A stretch of 64,000 nt of DNA from Luteimicrobium album (GTDB taxonomy: Bacteria; Actinomycetota; Actinomycetes; Actinomycetales; Cellulomonadaceae). The stretch lies in contig NZ_BSUK01000001.1 in NCBI RefSeq assembly GCF_030161555.1, forward strand, positions 1,240,001-1,304,000. The letters are read 5' to 3'. Position numbers and translations under genes: made by a program. The notes beneath the pieces were generated by a model. It was given only the letters and a program-made list of their open reading frames with translations. It made no database searches and was not told where the DNA came from. Below, piece by piece: positions 45,659 to 55,655 of this stretch. Within the stretch, counting starts at the first letter, position 1; each line of letters begins with the position of its first letter.

Positions 45659-48600
45659 ATGGCGACACTCCGACCAGGCAGGCACAAGGGCCGCGCCCTC
45701 GCACGACTCGTCGCACTGGCGACCACGCTCGGGCTCGCGTTCGCACTGACCGCCCCTGCCACGGGTGCGACGACGCGATCCCGCGGCATCGGCACGCCGA
45801 CGGCGGTGGCACCGGCCCGGCTCCTCGGAACCACGCCGAGCAAGGACGTGTCGCTCAACGGTGACGCGTGGCAGTTCAAGCCCGTCAAGATGCCGTTCTT
45901 CGGCTGGGAGAAGGACGACTCGAAGTTCGACCGGTCCTTCATCCGCGACGCCATCGACGCCGTCCCCGAAAAGGACTGGAACACCTGGACCGACGTCCGC
46001 GTCCCGATGGCCTGGAACAGCGTCGACGAGTTCGACTTCCCCTCCTACTACCACTACCTGCACAAGGGCGAGTACCGGCGCACCTTCGACGTGCCCGTCT
46101 CCTACGTGGGCAACCACGTCCGGCTGCACTTCGAAGGCGTGGACTGGAAGGCCTGGGTCTACGTCAACGGCAAGCTCGCCCACTCCGCAGGCTTCGAGGA
46201 CGACGACTTCACCCACGAGTTCGCACTCACCCCTTCGACGTCGACATCACCGACCTCGTCCAACCCGGCTCCCACCACAACACCCTGCGCATCGTCGTCC
46301 AGGACGTCACCGCGAACTTCGTCGGCGAGTCACCGAACGAGGACCACGTGATGAAGTATCCGATCGGGGTCCGGGGCGAGTACTGGAACCGCAACGACGG
46401 CGCGACGCCGCGCAGCTACCACGACATGAAGTCGGGGATCTTCGGGGACGTATCCATGCAAGCGGTGCCCCCGGTCTCGGTCGAGGACGTGTTCGTGCGA
46501 CCCGACCAGAACCACGACAAGGTCACCGTCGAAGTCACCGTGAACAACCAGACCCGTCTACCCGCCCCGGTCTCCATCACCAACACCATCAAGACCTGGC
46601 CCGCCGGCAAGACCGCCCTGAAGTTCACCTCCAACCCCACCCGCATCCTCAAACCCGGCAAGACCACCCTCTCCGTCACCCAGACCTGGCGCGACTACAA
46701 ACTCTGGTGGCCCGACGACCCCACCCTCTACAACATGGTCACCACCCTCAAGCTCGGACCCCTCCAGCTCGACCAAGCCATCAACCGGTTCGGCGTGCGC
46801 GACGTCCACGCCGTCGAAAGCTCCGACCCCACCAAGCGAGGCGTCTACGTCAACGGCGTACGCACCGCCCTGTTCGGAGAATCCATCGAGACCAACACCG
46901 TCGGCCAAGGCGTCGACAACATCGCCCAGGACGGCCTGACGTTCAACGGCAACTGGGCCCTGACCCGCACCTACTTCTCCCACGTCATCGACGTCGCCAA
47001 ATCCATGAACATCAACGTCCTACGCATCCACCGCGGCTGGGCCCTCAACAAGGAACTCGTCGAGATCGCGGACGAGAAGGGCATGATGCTCATCGGCGAG
47101 AATCCCGTCATCATCCGGACGTGGGAGCCCCTTCTCACAGATCAGTACCGCCAGTCCGGGCTCTCCATGATGCTGCAGATCGCCAAGCACTACCGGAACA
47201 ACCCGTCGATCGTCATGTGGTCCATCTCCAACGAGAATCCTGCCTACAACGATGACCTCACCGCAGGCATGAAGACGGGCTATGCCGGGCAACCCGCCGT
47301 CAACCCCGACATCCAGCTGGTCTCGACCAACGCGGAGACCGATACGGTCGCCTCCGGCGGGTATCGCGGCACCTACCTGCACGAGACGACGAACAAGACG
47401 TGGTTCGACTACGAAGAGAACGCGTCCTACATCAAGCTGACGGACGACGCGCGCCGGTCGTCCGTGGTCGACTCCATGCGCATCTTCCGCCAGCAACGCA
47501 TGAGCCTGGGCTACGACGCCAAGATCGCCCTCGCGTTCTACAACTTCCAAAAGGTCTTCGCCCTACCCGACCAGGCCCACTCCAAGATCAAGATCCCGTG
47601 GACCAAAGACCAGATCAACGGCCCCGGCTACCACGCCGAATACATGTGGAACTCGATCTTCAACCCCTACACCACCCCGGCCACCGACAACACCATGCCC
47701 GAATACACCCCCTCGTCCCAACAACTGTGGGCCGACTCCTACGCACCCGTCGCCGTCTTCGACAAAGACTGGGTCGACAACGCCATGAAGTCCTCCAGCC
47801 TCACGACGTCCTACTCCGCCGGTCGCACCCTCTACCTGTTCAACTCCGACCTCAAAGACCGCACCACCGCCCTCACCGCCACCTGGACCCTCACCAACCG
47901 CGACACTGGCGAGGCCCTGAACACCGGCACCTTCACCCAGGACGTCCCCCTCGGCGGCTACGTCACCCACGACATCGTCACCGGCCCCGCACCCACCAAG
48001 AACCTCGACCTACACCTGACCGTCACCAAGTCCGGCACCACCCGCTACGACGAAACCCTCACCTTCGGCGGCACCGACGCCGAACCCTCCCCGGTCCAGA
48101 CCACCCCCGGCGACGACACGATCGTTATGGACAACGACGTCGACGGGACCTCCTCGAGCGGGCTGACTCGAACGACGGCGTACGCGAAGACCTACGGAAA
48201 GGACGCGGCAGCGACCGCGGCCGTGCAGGCCGACGACTTTGCGCGCTACACGCCCTACCTCGGTAGTGACGGTGACTACCAAGTCCTGGTCCACGTGCCC
48301 GCCGGGCTCACCGGCACCCAGAAGGTCAGCCTCACGTGGGAGGACGGCGGCCTCCAACAAGCCGACCAGACCATCGACGTCAGCACGCCAGGCTGGGTCG
48401 AGGTACCCGGCGGGCCGCGCACGATGACCAAGGGTCAGTCCTCGACGAGCCTCACCCTCGTCGCGGGAGGCACGTCGACGGTGCTCGCAGCCGACGCCGT
48501 CGCCTTCCAGCGGGTCGACACCGACCCGACCACCAGGCACACGATCGACCAGACCCGCGCACCCGCGAGCGGCACCACGTGGGAGTACCTCGGCCGGTAC

Positions 48601-49503
48601 ACGTGCGAAGCCGGGAAGAACTGCCACATCACCCTCACCAACGACGCGAACAACCGCGTCGTCGCCGACGCCGTCCAGTTCCGCCAGGACGACACCACCA
48701 TCACCCTCGACGAAGACCGAGCCACCACCACCGGCACCTGGACCCACGCCGACAAGCCCACCTCTCAAGGCGGCGACCTCGTCTACGCCGACAAAGCCAC
48801 CCCAGCCACCGCCACCATCACCTGGACCCCCGACCTCCCCACCTCGGGAGAATGGGACGTCTACACCACCTGGGACGACGACCCCGACAACAACGGCTCC
48901 CACCGCGCCACCAACGCCCCCTACACCGTCACCACCACCTCCGACGAGGGCGGGACCACCACGCCGACGGGGCCCTGGGACGTCGTCGACGACCCGATGG
49001 ACTCGGGCGCTGCATGGACGCCTGGCGGCAACGGCGGGACCGCGAACTGGTCCGACGGCGCGCTCCGCCTCGTCGACAGCAGCACAGCGTTCTACAAGGC
49101 TGTCACCCGGACCGGCTTCGCCGCGCCGACCGGCGCCTTCACCTTCGAGTTCACGGCGCACACCAACGACTCGGCGAACGCAGGCAGCTCAGAGGTCGGC
49201 GTTCGTTCCGGCGCGTACTACGCCCGGGTTGTGCTAAACCACGGGGCGACCGGGACGGTCGCGGATGGCTACGGCGACGCGACCACAATCTCCACGCTCG
49301 ACACGACGGTCGACCATATCTACCGCGCCGTCGTGCACGCCGACCACACCTTCGACCTGTACGTGGACGGAGCCCGCGTGTGGAAGGGTGCGCCGAGCAA
49401 GGGAACCGGGACCTCGGTGCTGAAGATCGCGTCCGAGCCGATGCTGCTCGGCGACGTCACCGTGGGCTCCGTACGGGTCGCGAACGGCGAGCTCGTGCCC
49501 TGA
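45659..49503 (+). CDS. Secreted multidomain glycoside hydrolase family 2 protein, frameshifted
   Basis: About 1281 residues. After a signal peptide (LARLVALATTLGLAFALTAPATGA) come the GH2 sugar-binding domain (about 55-230), an immunoglobulin-like domain, and the TIM barrel with acid/base Glu526 in MWSISNENP; I could not fix the nucleophile. The C-terminal third has golvesin-like domains (about 820-1100, with DGDYQVLVHVPAG and WEYLGRYTCEAGKNC) and a laminin-G-like domain (about 1110-1275), probably for binding polymers. Family members cleave beta-galactosides, glucuronides or mannosides. The frame breaks near 46227-46235 (CCCC, one C missing before TTCGACGTCGAC). AGGGAGAG precedes ATG 45659. 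Confidence 0.88.
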
Positions 49504-49513
49504 CCGGCCTCGG

Positions 49514-49549
49514 GCGCGGAGGGCGGCGCGCCGCGCCGCCCCTCCGCGC
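49514..49549 (+). terminator. Hairpin terminator after the GH2 gene
   Basis: GCGCGGAGGGCGGCGCG pairs with a following CGCGCCGCCCCTCCGCGC with a one-base bulge and a minimal loop. It starts 10 bases after the stop. It closely resembles in build, not in sequence, the hairpin at 39015-39059. Confidence 0.7.
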
Positions 49550-49552
49550 ATC

Positions 49553-49907
49553 GGACGCCGGCCTTCTCGAGCACCCCGAGGAGCGCCTTCATCCACGGGC
49601 CGTCGTCGGGCCACGCCCGCGCGGACACGAGGTTGCCGTCGACGACGTCGACCGCGATCTGCGGGCACGGCGACGGGCACGTAGTGGTCGGGGTTCACGT
49701 CGCGGAAGGCGACGTCCGCCTCCCACGTGCGCCCGAGCTTCTCGGTGTATGTGTCGAACGTGTCCACGAAGTCGTGGACGACGAACTGCAGCCTCTTCTT
49801 CTCGGGGGCGGCGATGTCCACCTCGTACCCGGCCTCCTGGAGCCGTTGGTAGGGGTAGAAGACTTCGAGCGTCTCCGCCGCGTCGCCGGTGAGGATCAGG
49901 ATCTAGG
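49553..49907 (-). pseudogene. DJ-1/PfpI-family protein remnant, internally deleted and cut by an IS481 element
   Basis: Reading leftwards from 49904, ILILTGDAAETLEVFYPYQRLQEAG, then VDIAAPEKKRLQFVVHDF and TWEADVAFRDV are the first 60 residues of a DJ-1/PfpI protein. At about 49660-49680 the sequence jumps in another frame to QIAVDVVDGNLVSARAWPD and WMKALLGVLEKAGV, normally the C-terminal end. The middle (about 100 residues with the nucleophilic Cys) is gone. The 5' codons are missing at the IS481 end, and no natural stop remains before the GH2 terminator. Confidence 0.8.
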
Positions 49908-51016
49908 TGTGATGTCCAGGGACGTTGTTTCGGCGACACGGCCGTGAAGAGCTGAGGGTGAGGGCCTCCGGTTGTGAAGTGGAGTTGTTGAGTTCAACCG
50001 CTTCACGAACCGGGAGGCCCTCGTGTCCCACGCTAACGCTGCTCTGACCCCGCGTGCCCGGCTGCGGCTGGCGCGCTTGATCGTCGAGGATCACTGGTCG
50101 CCGCAGGTCGCAGCGAAGATGTTCATGGTCTCGCCCGTCACTGCCCGCAAGTGGGCGGCCCGGCTGCGTTCGGAGGGACCCGCCGGGATGGCCGATCGTT
50201 CGAGCCGACCATGGTCGATGCCGACGAAGACACCACTGCCCGTGGTTAAGCAGATCGTGAAGAGGCGGTGGCGACGCCGACTGGGACCGATACAGATCGC
50301 CGGCGAGCTCGGCCTGCCCGCATCGACCGTTCACGCGGTCCTGGTGCGCTGCCGGATCAACAGGCTCAGCCATATCGACCGAGTTAGCGGTGAGTCGATC
50401 CGCCGTTACGAGCACGACCACCCCGGCTCGCTGATCCATGTCGACGTCACGAAGTTCGGCAACATCCCCGATGGTGGCGGCTGGCGATTCGTCGGACGCG
50501 TCCAAGGCGAGCGCAACCGGGAAGCCACCGCCAACCGCACGAAGAACAGGAACCACCGTCACGAGCCCAAGCTCGGCACTGCGTTCGTGCATACCGTGAT
50601 CGACGACCACTCCCGCGTCGCCTACGCAGAGATCCATGCCGACGAGAAGGCAGACACCGCGATCGGTGTCCTGCGCCGCGCGGTGTCCTGGTTCGCTGCC
50701 CGCGGCGTCACCGTCGAGCGGGTTCTCTCGGACAACGGGTCTGCCTACAAGTCCCACGCCTGGCGCGACGCCTGCACGCAGCTCGGGATCACCGCGAAGA
50801 AGACCCGCCCCTACCGGCCGCAGACCAACGGGAAGATCGAGCGCTTCCACCGCACCCTCGCCGACGGCTGGGCCTACGCCCGCTTCTACGGATCCGAATC
50901 CGAGCGCCGATCCGCGCTACCCGGCTGGCTCCACTTCTACAATCACCACAGGCACCACTCCGCCATCGGAGCCCCACCCATCAGCAGGATCGACAACAAC
51001 CTGCCTGGACATCACA
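49908..51016 (+). mobile_element. IS481-family insertion sequence, intact
   Basis: A 1109-bp element. Ends are TGTGATGTCC (49908-49917) and GGACATCACA (51007-51016), with inverted repeats that extend about 24 bases with a few mismatches. TCTAGG is repeated directly on both sides (49902-49907 and 51017-51022), a 6-bp target duplication of the NCTAGN type known for IS481. It carries one intact transposase gene. Confidence 0.95.
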
Positions 51017-51021
51017 TCTAG
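50023..51021 (+). CDS. IS481-family transposase
   Basis: A 332-residue DDE transposase. The N-terminal helix-turn-helix (about residues 10-60, with VAAKMFMVSPVTARKWAARLRSEG) and second one with IQIAGELGLPASTVHAVL bind the ends; the catalytic core has D in LIHVDVTKFG, D in VLSDNGSAYKS and E in RPQTNGKIERFHR. All are intact. GTG 50023 is the start. The last codons read through the right inverted repeat, and the stop TAG (51019-51021) lies in the duplicated target CTAG, not in the element. Confidence 0.95.
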   Translation: MSHANAALTPRARLRLARLIVEDHWSPQVAAKMFMVSPVTARKWAARLRSEGPAGMADRSSRPWSMPTKTPLPVVKQIVKRRWRRRLGPIQIAGELGLPASTVHAVLVRCRINRLSHIDRVSGESIRRYEHDHPGSLIHVDVTKFGNIPDGGGWRFVGRVQGERNREATANRTKNRNHRHEPKLGTAFVHTVIDDHSRVAYAEIHADEKADTAIGVLRRAVSWFAARGVTVERVLSDNGSAYKSHAWRDACTQLGITAKKTRPYRPQTNGKIERFHRTLADGWAYARFYGSESERRSALPGWLHFYNHHRHHSAIGAPPISRIDNNLPGHHI

Positions 51022-51132
51022 GCCGTGGCGCACCTCGTTGTGCCGGGAGTGAACTATCCCAACGGCATGCCACGCGCGGCACGGCCCCGTTCACCGGTGA
51101 GCCCTCGGGGCGGCGTCCTCCCACCGAATACA

Positions 51133-51831
51133 TCAGACATCTTCGGCGACCAGCCTGACCGACGACATCCCGGGGATCTCCGCGAACACAGCAACCAGGT
51201 CCCCGGCGTCACCGTTCGTCCCAGACACCTGAAGCCTTGCCTCGACCCGGTCCTTGTGGCCGGAACGCTCGAGGACTCGCGAGCTCTCAAGGCTCGCACG
51301 GAAGCCGTGCTCCACAGCGAGCTCGAGCGCCGTCCGCAGAACGCCCTTGCCCACGCGGTAGCGGACCAGGACCGTCGTCGTGCGGGCCTCCGGCGTCACG
51401 AGCCGCGCGATGCTCGTCAGCCCGGTGACGGCCACGAGGTAGAGGGCCGTCGCACCCAACGCCACGACCGGCAGGGCAGCGCCGCAGGCCATGCCGACGG
51501 CGGCACTCAGCCAGACCGACGCCGCCGTCGTCAGACCGCGGACGCCGTCACCCCTGACAAAGATCACCCCGGCACCGAGGAAGCCGATCCCGGAGACGAT
51601 CTGCGCGGCGATGCGCGACGGGTCGAGGCCGACGTCGGCACCGAGCACGTTGGAGAACCCGTGCGCGGAGACGAGCGTGAACGCCGCCGATCCGACACCG
51701 ACTACGGCGTGCGTACGCAGGCCCGCACTCTTCAGCCTCCGATGCCGCTCGAACCCGATGCATGCTCCCAACGCGAAGGCCAGCAGGAGAGAACCGAGCT
51801 CAGAGAGAGAGTCCGCTGACCACCACTGCAT
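51133..51831 (-). CDS. MgtC/SapB-family membrane protein
   Basis: A 232-residue protein. The first 140 residues hold about five helices with the family signatures LLLAFALGACIGFERH, LRTHAVVGVGSAAFTLVS and RIAAQIVSGIGFLGAGVIF; a soluble ACT-like C-terminal domain (about 155-230) follows. MgtC proteins modulate F-type ATPase and Mg2+ or acid tolerance. It lies downstream of the HAD gene on the same strand with 18 bases between, so it may be the last gene of the sugar operon or only co-transcribed by read-through. Confidence 0.87.
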   Translation of the reverse strand: MQWWSADSLSELGSLLLAFALGACIGFERHRRLKSAGLRTHAVVGVGSAAFTLVSAHGFSNVLGADVGLDPSRIAAQIVSGIGFLGAGVIFVRGDGVRGLTTAASVWLSAAVGMACGAALPVVALGATALYLVAVTGLTSIARLVTPEARTTTVLVRYRVGKGVLRTALELAVEHGFRASLESSRVLERSGHKDRVEARLQVSGTNGDAGDLVAVFAEIPGMSSVRLVAEDV

Positions 51832-51849
51832 GTCGTCGCCCTTTCGTCG

Positions 51850-52704
51850 TCAGTTCTCGCCCTCTGTCCAACCCAGTTCGTCCCAGACCGCCGCGGGGAT
51901 CAGATGGTCTACTCGGCGCATCGCGTAGCCCGGGAAGCCGCCCGCGAACAGGCCCCGCGCGTCGTCCTCGGTCGCCTCCCCCGTGAGCACGAGACCCGGC
52001 GTCATGCCTGCCGCCAACGCCATCGCAATATCGGTGCCGATCCGGTCGCCGACCATGACACACCGTTCGATGCTGGCCTCGATGCCCGCGCGCGCGGCGG
52101 TGAGGATGTCCGGGTCGGGCTTGCCGACGTTCTTGGTACACATCACTCCGGTGCAGGCCTCAATCGCGGCGACAACCGCCGCGGCGTCCGGCTCCGCCGC
52201 ACCTCCGGGCAACGGGCAGTACGGGTCCGGATTAGTCGTCACCAGAACGACGTCCCTCCCGCTGCGCAGTGCGTCGAACGCGATCTGCAGCTTGCGGTAC
52301 ACGAAGCCGCGGTCGTAGCTCGCGACCACCACGTCGATCTCGGCCGGGTCCTCACTCAGCACGAAGCCCGCTCGCGCCAGAGCCTGCTGCAAGGGCGCCT
52401 CCGCGATAGCGAAGATCGTGGCAGCCGGATGCTCTCGCTCCAGCCACCGGACCATCGACACCACGGTGTTCACGACGTCACCCGGCGAGGTGGGAAGCCC
52501 CAGGGACTCCAGCTTGTGGGCGTACCGCGCCGGGTCCTTGGTCGGGTTGTTGGACAGGAAGCGCACGGGAATCCCGCGCCGTCGTAACTCCCGGACTGTG
52601 CGCGCTGCGCCGGGAAGCAGCTCCCCACCGAGGTAGATCGTGCCGTCCAGGTCGAAGAAGTAGGCGTCGAACAGGCCCTCCGGCCGACGCAGTGTGTCGC
52701 TCAT
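51850..52704 (-). CDS. HAD-IIA family phosphatase (NagD/AraL/glycerol-phosphate phosphatase type)
   Basis: A 284-residue phosphatase. Motif I FFDLDGTIYLGG carries the nucleophile Asp18 and Asp20; motif II FLSNNPTKDPARYAHKLESLG, the C2a cap (about residues 90-190) and the GKPDPDIL plus VMVGDRIGTDIAMALAAGM motifs III/IV follow. Relatives remove phosphate from glycerol phosphates, sugar phosphates or nucleotides. Its ATG overlaps the stop of the phosphodiesterase gene (ATGA), so glycerol 3-phosphate, or a sugar phosphate made by the upstream enzymes, is the likely substrate. Confidence 0.88.
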   Translation of the reverse strand: MSDTLRRPEGLFDAYFFDLDGTIYLGGELLPGAARTVRELRRRGIPVRFLSNNPTKDPARYAHKLESLGLPTSPGDVVNTVVSMVRWLEREHPAATIFAIAEAPLQQALARAGFVLSEDPAEIDVVVASYDRGFVYRKLQIAFDALRSGRDVVLVTTNPDPYCPLPGGAAEPDAAAVVAAIEACTGVMCTKNVGKPDPDILTAARAGIEASIERCVMVGDRIGTDIAMALAAGMTPGLVLTGEATEDDARGLFAGGFPGYAMRRVDHLIPAAVWDELGWTEGEN

Positions 52705-53495
52705 CCGAGCGCCGCCCTGATGGGGCCCGGCCGATTCGTCGTGATGATGCTGACACCGAGGTCCTGGGCGAAGCGGGCGTCGTCGATGTCGTCGACGGTC
52801 CACGGGTGCACGTCGTATCCCCGGCGACCAAGTGTTTGCACGACGTCCGGGTGCGCACGCAACGCTCCGATCGCAGGCGCGAGCGTTCTGACACCCGCCG
52901 GTAGCCGACCAGAGAGAGCGTCCTCGTCGATCTCGTCGACGAGCAGCTCCACATGGTAAGGCGCTCCGATCTCGTGCAGGTGCGCGGCCGCGGCGCGCGA
53001 GAACGTGATGATCCGAATCGCGAGGCGGTTCAGCTGGCCAGTGGCGCGGAATGCGTCGAGGATCCGGACCACGTCGTCCTCGACGAGGTGGCCGAACGGG
53101 CTCGGGTGCTTGGTCTCGATCGCCAGGTCAAACGGGCGGTCGCCGCTACCGAGCTCCGCGAGCACGACCTCGATCATCTCGGGCAGCGTGAGGATCTGAG
53201 GCCCGACGGCGCTGGACGGCAAAGTCGCGATGTCGCCAGGATGCCAGGAGCTCCAGTCGAGCGAGCGAAGCTCAGCGAGCGTGTGATGCTCGACAGGGCC
53301 GTGCCCGTTCGACGTGCGGTCCACCGTGGGGTCGTGCAGGCAGACGAGCTGCCGGTCGCGGGTGAAGCGGACGTCGCACTCGATGCCGTCCGCCCCAGCC
53401 TGGACGGCGCCTACGTAGGCAGCCCGGGTGTTCTCGGCGAACCGTGCCGAGTCGCCCCGGTGCGCCATGACCCTCGAACCCGTCGTCGGACCCAT
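52701..53495 (-). CDS. Glycerophosphodiester phosphodiesterase
   Basis: About 264 residues forming a GDPD TIM barrel that hydrolyses glycerophosphodiesters to glycerol 3-phosphate and an alcohol. MAHRGDSARFAENTRAAYVGA has the catalytic His and Glu-Asn-Thr motif, GADGIECDVRFTRDRQLVCLHD carries the metal-binding Glu/Asp and second His, and LAIETKHPS the last acidic residues. No signal peptide is seen, so it acts inside the cell. ATG 53495 has GGAGG ten bases before it; the GTG at 53501, which overlaps the GH1 stop as GTGA, is an alternative start. Confidence 0.9.
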   Translation of the reverse strand: MGPTTGSRVMAHRGDSARFAENTRAAYVGAVQAGADGIECDVRFTRDRQLVCLHDPTVDRTSNGHGPVEHHTLAELRSLDWSSWHPGDIATLPSSAVGPQILTLPEMIEVVLAELGSGDRPFDLAIETKHPSPFGHLVEDDVVRILDAFRATGQLNRLAIRIITFSRAAAAHLHEIGAPYHVELLVDEIDEDALSGRLPAGVRTLAPAIGALRAHPDVVQTLGRRGYDVHPWTVDDIDDARFAQDLGVSIITTNRPGPIRAALG

Positions 53496-53497
53496 CC

Positions 53498-54744
53498 TCA
53501 CCGCACCTCCGTCACGGTGGCCCAGGCGGGCCACTCCTCGCTGGGCCGTGGCCCATTTTGCGTCGTCAGCCTGCCGGTCCGCGCGACCTCGCCGAGCCAC
53601 CGACCGCTCGGCTTCGCCGTGCGCTCGAACGTCTGCGGGTCCCACCCGACCAGCCCGAACCGGGGGCGTACGAGCCCCACTCGTAGTTGTCCAGGGCCGA
53701 CCAGTGCAGGTACCCGCGCACGTCGACGCCGTCGTCCATCGCGGCGCGCAGGCCGGCGAGGGCGCCGATCGTGTACGCGATGCGCCGGTCGTCGTCGTCG
53801 GTCGCGATCCCGTTCTCCGTGACGAGGACGGGGGTGCCCTGGGTAAGGTCCCACGCGTGCCGCACCCCGACGCCGAGGGCCTCGGGGAAGAACTCCCAGC
53901 CCGTCTGGGTGCGCTCGATGTCGTCGGGCACCGGAACCGGCCCGTGCGGTCCGAGGAACGTCCGCAGATAGGCCTGGACCCCGATGTAGTCGTCACCGAC
54001 GGCCGCCTCGAGGAACAGGTCCTCGCGGGCGCGCCGATACTCGCGGGTCGCGTCCTCGTACCCGGGAAGGGGCTGGAACGCCTGGGTGGCGACGGACCAG
54101 CCGGTCGCGGCGTCGGTCTCGGCCGCGAGGACGAGCCGGGCCGCCCGGTGCGCTGCGACGAGCGCCTCCGAGACCTGCGGGTCGGGCGCGGGGAGCGTCG
54201 CGGCAGCCAGCTCGGCGCCGCGCGTCCCCCGGTACGTCATCGAGAGGATGTTCGGCTCGTTGATCGTGCAGACCCACCGGACGTCGTCACCCAGGACGGG
54301 GAGAGCGTGCTCCACGTACCGGGTGAACAGGTCGACAGCGCGCGGCGAGTGCCAGCCGCCGGCGTCGACGAACCAGCGGGGGTGCGTGAAGTGGTGGAGG
54401 GTCACGACCGGTTCGAGGCCGTACGCCAGGCAGGTCTCGACCATCGCCCGGTAGTGCAGGAGCTCGGCAGCGGAGAAGACGCCTTCCTCCGGTTCGATCC
54501 GCGCCCACTCGATGCTGAACCGGTAGGAGCCGAAGCCCAACTCGGCGAGCAGGGCGATGTCCTCCGGGTAGCGGTGGTAGCTGTCGGCGGCGTCTCCGCT
54601 CGCCTCGGCGAGGTCGGTGCCGGGAGCGTGCTCCCGGACCCACCAGTCGGTGTTGAGGTTGTTGCCCTCCACCTGGTGCGCGGCGGTGGCCGCTCCCCAG
54701 AGGAAGCCGTCGGGAAAGGTGAGCACGGTGCTGTGGTCCGTCAA
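53498..54744 (-). CDS. Glycoside hydrolase family 1 beta-glycosidase, frameshifted
   Basis: An about 415-residue cytoplasmic enzyme, probably beta-glucosidase or beta-galactosidase. Signatures: FPDGFLWGAATAAHQVEG at the N-terminus, acid/base Glu in CTINEPN, and nucleophile Glu in VLVTENGIA. The frame breaks near 53668-53674 in a CCCCC run; one more C joins the ALDNYEWGSY helix to RFGLVGWDPQTFERTAKPSG, the normal family end. The predicted start is TTG 54744, with GTG 54726 possible. It sits directly after the two permease genes, so it acts on the imported glycoside. Confidence 0.92.
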
Positions 54745-54780
54745 GGTTCTGAGGTCTCCGGTGGCCGCGATGCGCGGCGT

Positions 54781-55650
54781 CTACTTCAGTCCGGTGGTCG
54801 CGATGCCCTGCACGAAGTGGCGCTGCAGGAACACGAACAGAAGGACGATGGGCGTGATGATGAGGACGGATCCGGCAAGGAGGAGCCCGTAGTTGGTGGC
54901 GTTCTCGCCCGTCGAGTACAGCGACAGGGCCACGGGGAGGGTGTACATCTTCTCGCTCTGGGCCGCGACGAGCGGCCACAGGAAGTTGTTCCACGAGGAC
55001 AGGAACGTGAGGATCCCAAGTGTCGCTATCGGTGGCCCGCACAGCGGCAGGACGATCCGGAAGAAGATCCGCAGCTCGCCGGCGCCGTCGATGCGGGCTG
55101 CCTCGAGCAACGGGTCCGGGATTGCCGACATGAACTGGCGCATCAGGAACACCCCGATCGGCTGCGTGAGGAACGGCAGGATCAGCGCGAGGTAGCTGTT
55201 GACGAGCCCGAGCTTCGAGACGATCACGAACAGCGGGATGAACGTCACGATGCCCGGCACCATGAGCGTCACCATCACGAGGCCGAACAGGATCTTCTTG
55301 CCACGGAATTCGAGCTTCGCCAGCGCGTAGCCGACCATCGAGCAGAACAGGATATTGCCGAGCACCGTCACAAGGGCGACGACCATGCTGTTCGTGAAGA
55401 ACTGGCCGAAGTTCAGCTCGGTCAGCCAGGTCCGGAAGTTCTCCAGGGTGAAGTGGTGCGGCCACCACGTCGGCGGCCGCTGGAGGACCTCACCCGGCGT
55501 CTTGACGGAGCCGAGCAGCATCCAGACGAACGGCAGCAGCCAGACGACGACGCCGACGACGAGGACGGCGTAGGTGACGGCCTTCCACGGGTTCATCGAG
55601 CGGCGGGTGCGCGGCCGTGCGGCCACGCTCGGGTGTCGAGTCATGGTCAT
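54781..55650 (-). CDS. Sugar ABC transporter permease (MalG/CUT1 type)
   Basis: A 289-residue permease with six helices. The EAA loop PLLEAARIDGAGELRIFFRIVLPLC (about residues 180-205) contacts the ATPase, and the C-terminus VQGIATTGLK is typical. The start is the first of two near ATGs (55650 and 55644). Only five bases separate it from the MalF-type gene upstream. No ATPase gene is in the operon; a genome-wide MsiK-type ATPase is expected. Confidence 0.93.
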   Translation of the reverse strand: MTMTRHPSVAARPRTRRSMNPWKAVTYAVLVVGVVVWLLPFVWMLLGSVKTPGEVLQRPPTWWPHHFTLENFRTWLTELNFGQFFTNSMVVALVTVLGNILFCSMVGYALAKLEFRGKKILFGLVMVTLMVPGIVTFIPLFVIVSKLGLVNSYLALILPFLTQPIGVFLMRQFMSAIPDPLLEAARIDGAGELRIFFRIVLPLCGPPIATLGILTFLSSWNNFLWPLVAAQSEKMYTLPVALSLYSTGENATNYGLLLAGSVLIITPIVLLFVFLQRHFVQGIATTGLK

Positions 55651-55655
55651 TCCCC

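Noticed and set aside
37419..51022. The region between the IS3 and IS481 elements considered as a composite transposon
   Set aside because: The two elements belong to different families with different ends, IS481 has its own complete target duplication, and IS3 lacks one, so they do not move the segment as a unit.
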